The notes below the pieces were generated by a model. It was given only the letters and a program-made list of their open reading frames with translations, was not told where the DNA came from and ran no database searches. Both the position numbers and the translations under genes were made by a program. A stretch of DNA of 64,000 nt from Niastella populi (lineage in GTDB: Bacteria; Bacteroidota; Bacteroidia; Chitinophagales; Chitinophagaceae), in assembly GCF_002078015.1 (NCBI RefSeq), contig NZ_LWBP01000186.1, positions 1 to 64,000 of the forward strand, given 5' to 3'. Positions 56,210-64,000 of this stretch are shown here, piece after piece; position 1 is the stretch's first letter, and each line of letters opens with the position of its first letter.

Positions 56210-58645
56210 TTATTCGGTTCTTATACTTTTCACCGGGTTCGTAAGGGCTGCTTTTATTGAATGAAAACACACGGTGAACAGCGCAATTATTATGGCGACA
56301 AACCCTGCAATAGCCATCATCCACCAGGTTATTGAAATGCGGAAAGCGAAATCCTGTAACCATTTTGTCATTCCCCAATAAGCGACAGGAGTAGCGATAA
56401 TTATTGAGAGAACCACGAGTTTTACGAAATTCATGGAAAGCATCGTTGTGATACCGCTTACAGTGGCGCCAAGCACTTTACGAATGCCGATCTCTTTGGT
56501 GCGTTGTTCGATGATGAAGGCGGAGAGCGCAAACAACCCCAAACAGGCAATGATAACCGAAAGCAGCGCAAAAACGGCAAAGATGCTTCCGGTGCGTTGC
56601 ACATCGGCATACATATTGGCAAAACTTTCATCGAGGAAAGTATACCGGAAAGACTGATTGGGTGAAAATTTTTTCCATACTGAAGAAATATGGCCAATAA
56701 CAGCCTTAACATCGGCGCCGCTCATTTTTACGGAAATGATGGAAGAATTATTATTTCCCAACACCAGGCAAAGCGGGGTTACGCCTTGTTTCATTGATTC
56801 GAAATTGAAATCTTCCACTACGCCTATCACCGTAAATTTTTGCCAGCCGTTCTCAATGCGTTTCCCAATAGGGTCTTTTAAGCCAAGTTTCGCAGCCATT
56901 GTTTGGTTAATGACCGTTGCTTCACCGTCTGAAGCAATTTCTTTTGAAAAATACCTTCCCTGTAACAAATGCATACCCATCGTATTCAGGTAGGAATAAT
57001 CTGTTGCCCACTTTTGCGCAAACACACCTACGTCTTCTTTCTTTTTTCCTTCGTTATAAAATGTATTGCCATCGCGTTTAGTGCCGGCGATGGGCAGGTA
57101 ATCACTCACAGAAACATTTTTTACCCCTGAAGAACTCAATAGTTCGTTTTTAAATGCCTCTTTTTTGCCGGCCAGGGTATTGGTTCCCTGTATAAGTAGA
57201 ACCTGGTCTTTATCGAACCCCACCTTTTTGTTGAGGATATACTTTGTTTGATTATACACTACAATGGTGCCGATGATCAAACAAATGGAAGTGGTGAATT
57301 GAAAAACCACTAGGCCGTTCCTTAAAAGAGAATTCTTTTTGCCGGGGATCAATTGTCCCTTCAATACATTAATGGGCTTAAAAGAAGATAAATAGAACGA
57401 AGGGTACAAACCGGCAAACACACCGATAATAACGGCGGCCACGATCATCAGGGGAAGCAGCCACCACGCGGTCCACGGAATGCTCATATGTTTTGCGGCC
57501 AGTGTATTGAAGTAGGGTAACGCCAGTACAGCAATTCCCAAACCAGCAATAAACGACAAAACGCTGTATAAAATAGATTCTGTAAGGAATTGTTTTATCA
57601 GGCTGCTGCGGAGTGAACCAACCACTTTTCTCAACCCGACTTCTTTGGCGCGGTTGGCAGATTTTGCGGTGGAAAGATTGATAAAGTTGATACAGGCAAT
57701 TATAAGAATAAAAACTGCAATGGCGCCAAACAGCCATACGAATTTGATATCGCTTTTTTCAATATTATCATCATCGATGTTGGCAGAATAGAGATGTATG
57801 TCCGTCACAGGCTGAATAAGCACTTTCGCTTTCTGAATAAGTTCATCTGCTAATTTATCACCATCCCGTTTCAGCGCGGGTACGTAGTATTTGATTAGAA
57901 TATCTTTCAGTTTGTTTTGGAATTGTGCCGGGTCGGTACCTGGTTTCAGCAATACATACGTATTATAATTGCTCGCCATCCATGTTAACTGCTCGCCTTC
58001 CCAAAGCTGGTGCCCCTTCAATGTTAAAAGAAAGTCGTAATGAACATGTGAAGTGATGGGAAAATCTTGTATTACACCACCGATCGTGTAAGGTTTTTTT
58101 ACATCGTCATTGAGGAACATGATCTTCCCGACAGGATTTTCATTGGGGAAATATTTATCGGCTTTGCTTTTTGAAATTACCATGGTATGGGGTTCACTGA
58201 GCGCATTTTTCCTGTTGCCATATACCATAGTCGGCTGCAATATTTCGAGCATGTCGGGGTCTGCGTAACAAAAGCCTTTTTCGTAGGTATTTTGAGTTGC
58301 TTCGGCCCGTCTTATCTGGTTGCTGCCGGCACCTGAAAAAAGCGGTGCATCCAGAAAACGCCCTGCCTTTTCCACTTCAGGATAATCTTCTTTTAACACT
58401 TTGGCCATGGGCGCGGGCCATGAAGTACCGGTTTCAATTTTGCCATTATCATTAAATTCGTTCGTTATCCTGTATATACGGTCGGCATACGCCCAGTTAC
58501 GGTCATAGCTTAACTCGTCTTTTATATACAGGGCGATCAGTAAACAGGCTGCAATGCTCAAAGCAAACCCGCCGATCTTTACGGCAGCATACATTTTTTG
58601 TTTTGAAAGTTGTCTTATAGCGATCCTGAGATAATTTTTAAACAT
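56210..58645 (-). CDS. FtsX/MacB-type ABC permease, orphan
   Basis: The 811-residue protein has the double FtsX layout common in Bacteroidota: N-terminal TM (about 20-42), a MacB-like periplasmic domain, a first FtsX core (about 285-405, FINLSTAKSANRAKEVGLRKVVGS), a linker TM (about 430-450), a second periplasmic domain and a second FtsX core (about 675-800, EQRTKEIGIRKVLGATVSGI). No ATPase gene is adjacent. Such proteins usually export peptides or signals or sense envelope stress with a partner ATPase encoded elsewhere. Confidence 0.92.
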   Translation of the reverse strand: MFKNYLRIAIRQLSKQKMYAAVKIGGFALSIAACLLIALYIKDELSYDRNWAYADRIYRITNEFNDNGKIETGTSWPAPMAKVLKEDYPEVEKAGRFLDAPLFSGAGSNQIRRAEATQNTYEKGFCYADPDMLEILQPTMVYGNRKNALSEPHTMVISKSKADKYFPNENPVGKIMFLNDDVKKPYTIGGVIQDFPITSHVHYDFLLTLKGHQLWEGEQLTWMASNYNTYVLLKPGTDPAQFQNKLKDILIKYYVPALKRDGDKLADELIQKAKVLIQPVTDIHLYSANIDDDNIEKSDIKFVWLFGAIAVFILIIACINFINLSTAKSANRAKEVGLRKVVGSLRSSLIKQFLTESILYSVLSFIAGLGIAVLALPYFNTLAAKHMSIPWTAWWLLPLMIVAAVIIGVFAGLYPSFYLSSFKPINVLKGQLIPGKKNSLLRNGLVVFQFTTSICLIIGTIVVYNQTKYILNKKVGFDKDQVLLIQGTNTLAGKKEAFKNELLSSSGVKNVSVSDYLPIAGTKRDGNTFYNEGKKKEDVGVFAQKWATDYSYLNTMGMHLLQGRYFSKEIASDGEATVINQTMAAKLGLKDPIGKRIENGWQKFTVIGVVEDFNFESMKQGVTPLCLVLGNNNSSIISVKMSGADVKAVIGHISSVWKKFSPNQSFRYTFLDESFANMYADVQRTGSIFAVFALLSVIIACLGLFALSAFIIEQRTKEIGIRKVLGATVSGITTMLSMNFVKLVVLSIIIATPVAYWGMTKWLQDFAFRISITWWMMAIAGFVAIIIALFTVCFHSIKAALTNPVKSIRTE

Positions 58646-58819
58646 AATAACAGTTTGAAGTCAGGTTTCGGAATGCACACGCATAGCTCACCTCAAAAGG
58701 TGTTCAACCGTTGTGCCAGATATAAAACGCTTTGCTGGTAAAGGTTTTATAAGCTGCCGGCTGCTGTAACTGTTCGAAAGCGGACGTTTTTTGTTCGTAC
58801 CCGGACAGCCCCGCCTTTC

Positions 58820-58840
58820 CCAATAATTATATATTATTGG
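58820..58840. repeat. Palindrome CCAATAAT-TATAT-ATTATTGG
   Basis: Perfect 8-bp arms just downstream of the AraC gene stop. It lacks a T-run; weak terminator or protein site. Confidence 0.35.
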
Positions 58841-58846
58841 AGAAGG

Positions 58847-59788
58847 TCACCTGTTTTGTTCCTTAACCCCGCCCTCAGCCGGCTTCCGCTCAGTGGATTT
58901 ATTCCTTTTCCGGTATTCTTTTGGCGACATGCCCATCAGACGCGAGAACATGCGCGAGAAATAATACTGATCTGAAAACCCTAGCTCGTCGGCGATCTCT
59001 TTTATGGGTTTCGATTTGAAGGCGAGTGTCTGGCAGGCCTGCTGCACTTTCAAATGATTGAAGTATTCTATCGGTGAAAAGCCGGTCTGCAATCTGAAAA
59101 GGTTACAGAAATGCGTTACCGACATATGCGCCGAACCGGCCAGGTGGCTCAGGGTAAGGTTGGTGTTGATCTTTTCTTTCATCTGCTCTATCGTAAGCGT
59201 TATCACATCTTTTGAAGGCGCTTTTCCCGCCTGGTTATATTTCTCCTCATATAAAAGTGACGATAGAAAATGATAAAAGATCATATTCACATACCGAAGT
59301 GTGTCGGCGCTGTACCCCTGTTCAAAATGAAAACAGATCTCTTCAAAAAGTTTTATCCGGCTCTCGTTATAAGAAAGATAGGGTAAATAATCCTCGCCGT
59401 GCCGGGTGATCAGGTTCATTACATAGGTAGCGATGTCGCCTTTGAAATGCACCCAGTAAATGGTCCATGGGTCCGGTTCCATGGCGCCGTATTTATGCGG
59501 GGTGTTGGCGGGCAGCACTATGAAATGTGATGGTGAAATGTCCATCTTTTGTTTATTGATGCTTACCCAGCCCCTTCCTTCCACACAATATATGATGATA
59601 TGCTGGTTGATGCCGTGGGGGCGTTCAATATAGTGATGATCGGCCTTGGGGTAGTAGCCTATATCTGTAATGTATATCTGTTTTGTGATTGCGTCTTTCA
59701 TCAAAAATCCGGTGGCGATCTTTTTGGGCACAACGATCAGCTTTTGTCCTTCGAAGCCCTGGCGTTTTCTTGATTTTTTTTGTGTCAT
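58847..59788 (-). CDS. AraC-family transcriptional regulator
   Basis: The 313-residue protein has a cupin-type sensor region (about 40-170, IIYCVEGRGWVSINKQKMDI, FIVLPANTPHKYG) and a C-terminal double helix-turn-helix (LTLSHLAGSAHMSVTHFCNLF, IKEIADELGFSDQYYFSRMF, GMSPKEYRKR). It is divergent from the following SusC gene (171 bases between starts) and is the best candidate regulator of that locus. Confidence 0.92.
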   Translation of the reverse strand: MTQKKSRKRQGFEGQKLIVVPKKIATGFLMKDAITKQIYITDIGYYPKADHHYIERPHGINQHIIIYCVEGRGWVSINKQKMDISPSHFIVLPANTPHKYGAMEPDPWTIYWVHFKGDIATYVMNLITRHGEDYLPYLSYNESRIKLFEEICFHFEQGYSADTLRYVNMIFYHFLSSLLYEEKYNQAGKAPSKDVITLTIEQMKEKINTNLTLSHLAGSAHMSVTHFCNLFRLQTGFSPIEYFNHLKVQQACQTLAFKSKPIKEIADELGFSDQYYFSRMFSRLMGMSPKEYRKRNKSTERKPAEGGVKEQNR

Positions 59789-59959
59789 ATGGCAGCACTT
59801 AAAATACTGTTTAGTGTATAAAAGTCCATCAATTTCCTACAATTTCCTATTTCTTTAGAAAAACTTTAATGCGACTTTTGATATCGATCCACGTTGCTTC
59901 AGGCGAACAGAAGGTGTGCCACACCTGTCGGTATTTTTACAAAACGAAAAACGATTGCT

Positions 59960-62900
59960 ATGCAGAAATTGACCCTTCTTCTTTTTTTATCCATTCTGGC
60001 CTGCACAGGCATACGGGCGCAAGACCGTGTACTTAAAGGAAAAGTGCTGGATGCTGATAATAAATCGCCGCTGGCCCTAGTTTCTGTGCGGGTCATTGGA
60101 GAAAATTCCTCCCAAATGACGGCGAATGACGGCACGTTCTCCATCTCTGTTAAAGGAAAACCTATTCTGGTACTAAGTTATACCGGTTACAAAACGCAAA
60201 GTATCAACATCGCCGAATCACAAACTACGCTCGATGTATTGCTGCAAAGAGAAACGGGGGCATTGGACGAAGTGGTTGTGATCGGTTACGGAAAACAGCA
60301 GAAAAAAGATGTTACCAGCGCTATCTCCAGCATTTCGGGAAAAGAGCTGAAAGAACTGCCGGTAACGAATATCAATGCGGCGCTGCAGGCCCGTATTCCC
60401 GGTATGCAGGTTACCAATGCCGGCCACCAGCCCGGCGCCGGTACCAATGTGCGCATCCGCGGCATCAATACCATAACACAGGGCACCGGGCCAATTTATG
60501 TGGTGGATGGAGTTGTGGTTACCTACGATCTGCGCGAAATAAATCCCAATGACGTGGAGTCGATCGATGTATTGAAAGACGCTTCCGCCGCAGCCATCTA
60601 TGGCTCGCGTGCCGCCGAAGGTGTAGTGATTATCACTACCAAAAAAGCAGGCTCGGGTAGAACAACCATCAATTACGATGGGTACTACGGTATTCAAAAA
60701 ATGATAAAGACCTATGACTTCGTTGATAATATCGATGATTATGTAAACCTGCGCCGCCAGGGGCTTAGTGATGAAGACCCTGTGGCATGGCCAATGGGAC
60801 CGGGGATCGACACTTTGTTGTTCAATGGCGATGAACGGCGCAATATGGCCGCCGGTAAATGGACCGATTGGGTTGGTATGGTAACGCAGACCGCACCACA
60901 GCAAAGCCATACGCTCAGCATTTCGAATGGCGTGGGAAAAAATAAATTGTACCTGAGCGGCAATTACCTGAACCAGGATGGTATTATCAAAGGTTCCAGC
61001 TTTACCCGCTATTCAGTGAAAGTGAATGTGGAATCGGAGATCAATGCCAAATTGAAAATGGGTGTGAACTCCAACTTCTCCCATATAAAGAACGATGTTA
61101 CAAGTAATGAGGTTTTTTACAATGCGGTAACCATCAGCCCCCTGATGTCGGCCTATGATTCGCTGGGCAATCCCTCGGCCAACTTCGATCCTTCGAGCGG
61201 TAACCTTTTATTCAATAACCCGGTAACCCTTACCCAATCACCGGTACGTAATACCGATGACCGTTTTTTGGGGAACGTCTTTGGCGAATACAAGATCATC
61301 AAAGGACTTACCTTCCGCAGCAGTTTTGGGCTCGACGTTTATAAAAATCAGCGCTTTGAATATTATCCGCGAACCACCAGTACGGGTTTTGCCAAAAAAG
61401 GCATTGCCAGAATACAGAATTTCGGCTGGCGCGATTATTTATGGGAGAATACGCTTGCTTACAGTTTTACCCCTTCCGCCAACCATGTATTCGATCTCCT
61501 CGCGGGCGCCACTTATCAGCAAAGAAGACAGGAATGGAATTATGAAGAAGCCTCAGGCTTTCCAACCGATGATCTCACGTACAAGAACATGAGCCTTGCC
61601 AGCAACCGCGACAATATTTCCAGCGATTATTTCAACTGGTCGGTTGCCTCATTGCTCGGTCGTGTTATTTATAAATTCAGGAACAGGTACATTATTAACG
61701 GAACTATCCGCCGCGATGGTTCATCACGCTTTGGTTCCGATAACAAGTATGGCTATTTCCCCTCGGTAAGCGCCGCATGGCGGGTGATAGAAGAACCGTT
61801 CATGGGATTGAAACTACGGTCGGTAATAACCGATTTCAAGATCCGTGCAGGGTATGGTGTGGTGGGTAACCAGGAAATACCCATCGATGCGATCTATACC
61901 CGGATGAACCCCGCCGCCTATCCCTTTACCGGAACCACGCCGCAAACCACCGGTTTTCAGTTAGGAACGGGTACACAGGGCAACCCTGCACTGAAATGGG
62001 AAAGCCAGAACCAGTTCAATGCCGGTTTCGACCTGGCATTCATGAAATCGAGGGTCAGATTAACCTTCGACTATTATGATAAAAATATCAACGACCTGTT
62101 GCTGAACAATCCTTTAGCGCCATCGCAGGGTTTCGACAGCAAATGGATCAATATATCGCAGATGAACACCCGCGGGATTGATATCGGTCTGAAACTGCAC
62201 CTTATTCAAAACCAGAATTTCGACTGGCAGATGGACCTCAACTGGTCGAAGTTCAAATCGAAGGTGACTGAACTGCTGCCGGGTGTAGATTCATTGAGCC
62301 CCTGGCTTAAAGTGGGTGAAGCGCCCAACAGCCTCATCGTTGATTATGTATATGATGGTCTGTACCAGAAAGGTGATGATTTTTCGCTCGACTCCAATGC
62401 AAGGCCCGGCGATGTGCGGGTAAAAGACCTCGATGGCAACGGAAAGATCAATCAGTACGACCGCACCATTGTGGGGCGCACCGTTCCTAAAGGCTGGGGC
62501 GGCATCTGGAGCTATTGGCGGTATAAACAATTCGCCATGACCATTTTTGCCAATTATACGTATGGGCACGACATCGCTAACAAAGCCTACCAGGATTATT
62601 TGTATTACTCCAGCAAAACAGCTACCCGCACCATCAAAGACGGTTTGAATTACTGGACACCCGATAATACCAATACCGATGTGCCGCGGCCTAACCAGTT
62701 TGGCCGTTCGTTAAGAGCGTTGCAATCGGGCACCTCGAGCTTTATGGTGCAAAAAGGCGATTTTATCAGGATAAGAAATATCACACTTTCATATGATTTG
62801 CCATCGAAGCTGTTGTCGAAGGCAAAGATCAATTCATTAAGAACTTATGTGCAGGTAACAGAACCATTCCTGTTTACAAAATACAAAGGGGTCGATCCGG

Positions 62901-62974
62901 AAATAGGCGTTGGGCAGTATGATGTATATCCCAGGTACCGTACGTTCCTTTTTGGTATGCAATTGAGTTTTTAA
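59960..62974 (+). CDS. SusC/RagA TonB-dependent transporter
   Basis: The start is set at ATG 59960, giving a signal peptide (MQKLTLLLFLSILACTGIRA); the longer frame from 59894 does not. The 1004-residue protein has the carboxypeptidase-like domain (LKGKVLDADNKSPLALVSV), the plug (VVVIGYGKQQKKDVTSAI, VVDGVVVTYDLREINPND, DASAAAIYGSRAAEGVV) and a barrel ending in LSF. There is no STN domain. The SusD partner follows after 18 bases. Confidence 0.95.
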   Translation: MQKLTLLLFLSILACTGIRAQDRVLKGKVLDADNKSPLALVSVRVIGENSSQMTANDGTFSISVKGKPILVLSYTGYKTQSINIAESQTTLDVLLQRETGALDEVVVIGYGKQQKKDVTSAISSISGKELKELPVTNINAALQARIPGMQVTNAGHQPGAGTNVRIRGINTITQGTGPIYVVDGVVVTYDLREINPNDVESIDVLKDASAAAIYGSRAAEGVVIITTKKAGSGRTTINYDGYYGIQKMIKTYDFVDNIDDYVNLRRQGLSDEDPVAWPMGPGIDTLLFNGDERRNMAAGKWTDWVGMVTQTAPQQSHTLSISNGVGKNKLYLSGNYLNQDGIIKGSSFTRYSVKVNVESEINAKLKMGVNSNFSHIKNDVTSNEVFYNAVTISPLMSAYDSLGNPSANFDPSSGNLLFNNPVTLTQSPVRNTDDRFLGNVFGEYKIIKGLTFRSSFGLDVYKNQRFEYYPRTTSTGFAKKGIARIQNFGWRDYLWENTLAYSFTPSANHVFDLLAGATYQQRRQEWNYEEASGFPTDDLTYKNMSLASNRDNISSDYFNWSVASLLGRVIYKFRNRYIINGTIRRDGSSRFGSDNKYGYFPSVSAAWRVIEEPFMGLKLRSVITDFKIRAGYGVVGNQEIPIDAIYTRMNPAAYPFTGTTPQTTGFQLGTGTQGNPALKWESQNQFNAGFDLAFMKSRVRLTFDYYDKNINDLLLNNPLAPSQGFDSKWINISQMNTRGIDIGLKLHLIQNQNFDWQMDLNWSKFKSKVTELLPGVDSLSPWLKVGEAPNSLIVDYVYDGLYQKGDDFSLDSNARPGDVRVKDLDGNGKINQYDRTIVGRTVPKGWGGIWSYWRYKQFAMTIFANYTYGHDIANKAYQDYLYYSSKTATRTIKDGLNYWTPDNTNTDVPRPNQFGRSLRALQSGTSSFMVQKGDFIRIRNITLSYDLPSKLLSKAKINSLRTYVQVTEPFLFTKYKGVDPEIGVGQYDVYPRYRTFLFGMQLSF

Positions 62975-62992
62975 AAATTAAATAATGATATC

Positions 62993-64000
62993 ATGTTTGC
63001 TATAAAATATTTAATTAAACAAGGCCTTACGGCATCCCTGCTGTTTATGTTGCTGGTGGCCGCAGGGTGCAGCAAAAAGCTGGATATTACCCCTGAAACC
63101 TTTGTATCGCCCGAAGACCTGTACAAAGATGAACAGGGGGCCATTGCCGGTGTTACCGGTATTTACCGCAAAATGCTGGAGTTGAATAGCGGCGATTATT
63201 ATTTCCTGGGCATTGTAGGTACCGATGAAGGTAAAACAACATCATTCGTTCCTACCTGGGGCGGGTACTGGCAGCACTATGATGGTGTTAACAGTTACAA
63301 TGGGTTGTTAAGCGCGCAGAACCAGTTGGTGCAGGGCGCCTGGAATTCGCTTTATAAAGGGGTGGTGAACGCCAATAACGCCATAAAATATATTCCATCA
63401 TCAACCGCTTCACAGGCGGTAAAAGACCGGTTGCTTGCAGAATCGAAGTTTTTGCGGGCCGTGTTCTATTTCAAACTGGTGCAGTTGTGGGGCGCCATAC
63501 CCCTGCCTACAGAGGAAGAAGATGCGGTGGCAAATGCCAGTGGCGGCAAACCCAGAAGCAGCGAAGACGAGGTGTATGTCCTTATCATTAGCGATCTGAG
63601 TTTTGCAGCTTCCAATTTGCCGGCAAAAGGTACCGCGGATGTGGGGCGTGCAAACCAAGAAGCGGCTCAAACCCTGTTGGGCAAAGTGCACCTTACCCGT
63701 AAGGATTATGCGAACGCCAAAGCAACACTGCAGCCATTGATGTCGCTTACCAATGTGGCCCTGATGAGTAAATATGCCGATCTGTTCAATGAAAGTAATG
63801 AGAACAATATAGAATCGCTTTTCGAGATCCAATATTCCAATGAGAACGGCAATACAAACGGGCAGGCCAATACGCTCGGTGGCTGGCATATTTCGAATGT
63901 CGATTCGGGCGGGGGCGGCCATGTAGTGATACCTACCGATTATTACAGCAATAGTTTCGATGATGGCGATGACCGCAAGAACGCATCTATCCGGTATAAA
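62993..64000 (+). CDS. SusD/RagB-family lipoprotein, truncated by the window edge
   Basis: The first 336 codons are present; the gene runs off the right edge. The lipoprotein signal reads LTASLLFMLLVAAGC, followed by SKKLDITPETF. SusD helices include FLRAVFYFKLVQLWGAIPL. It follows the SusC gene by 18 bases and forms its surface glycan-binding partner. Confidence 0.93.
   Translation, partial: MFAIKYLIKQGLTASLLFMLLVAAGCSKKLDITPETFVSPEDLYKDEQGAIAGVTGIYRKMLELNSGDYYFLGIVGTDEGKTTSFVPTWGGYWQHYDGVNSYNGLLSAQNQLVQGAWNSLYKGVVNANNAIKYIPSSTASQAVKDRLLAESKFLRAVFYFKLVQLWGAIPLPTEEEDAVANASGGKPRSSEDEVYVLIISDLSFAASNLPAKGTADVGRANQEAAQTLLGKVHLTRKDYANAKATLQPLMSLTNVALMSKYADLFNESNENNIESLFEIQYSNENGNTNGQANTLGGWHISNVDSGGGGHVVIPTDYYSNSFDDGDDRKNASIRYK

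Noticed and set aside
60218-60910. 230-codon minus-strand frame inside the third SusC gene
   Set aside because: Antisense shadow of the conserved plug domain.

Overview
The window looks like a chromosomal segment of a Bacteroidota bacterium, most likely a Chitinophagaceae member of the Chitinophaga/Niastella kind. That placement is an inference from SusC/SusD pairs, sigma/FecR signalling, a type IX secretion C-terminal domain, FtsX-type orphan permeases, AraC regulators beside CAZymes, promoters of the TTTG/TAnnTTTG type and long intergenic blocks of repeated short words. No rRNA, tRNA, CRISPR array or intact insertion sequence was seen.

1-9.9 kb: the 3' end of a nonribosomal peptide synthetase (A end, PCP, epimerization, condensation, adenylation, PCP), then a stand-alone condensation protein with an N-terminal TubC-type docking domain, then a secreted beta-helix/esterase fusion. 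A convergent tryptophan 2,3-dioxygenase follows. No thioesterase is visible. The layout resembles rhabdopeptide-type lines in which a docked terminal C domain releases the peptide onto an amine. The dioxygenase could supply kynurenine.

9.9-11.9 kb: a decayed stretch with an 11-bp tandem repeat, a strong intrinsic terminator and a multiply broken CopB-type metal ATPase pseudogene whose CPH motif reads YPH.

11.9-43.5 kb: a glycan-use region. It holds a LacZ-type GH2, a FrmB-like esterase, an AraC regulator, a GH43, a DUF3072 protein, a broken T9SS-exported protein, an unrecognised secreted protein, a type I sulfatase, a DUF5117/DUF4953 metalloprotease (with a dead relative 8 kb upstream), an acyltransferase and a GH28. 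A sigma-FecR-SusC(STN)-SusD unit on the minus strand and a divergent SusC-SusD pair on the plus strand follow.

43.5-53.4 kb: small regulatory and stress loci: a receiver-domain relic, an SDR with a divergent HxlR regulator, an ArsR-SRPBCC pair with two operators around its promoter, a pirin with a divergent ArsR regulator, and an RND efflux operon (MFP, RND pump, TolC-type OMF) preceded by a perfect 24-bp palindrome.

53.4-64 kb: a second GH2, a large FtsX-type permease, an AraC regulator, a SusC and a SusD that runs off the right edge, probably the start of another polysaccharide utilisation locus.

Starts were moved downstream where the longest frame began at a TTG/GTG or lacked a signal peptide that a nearby ATG restored.
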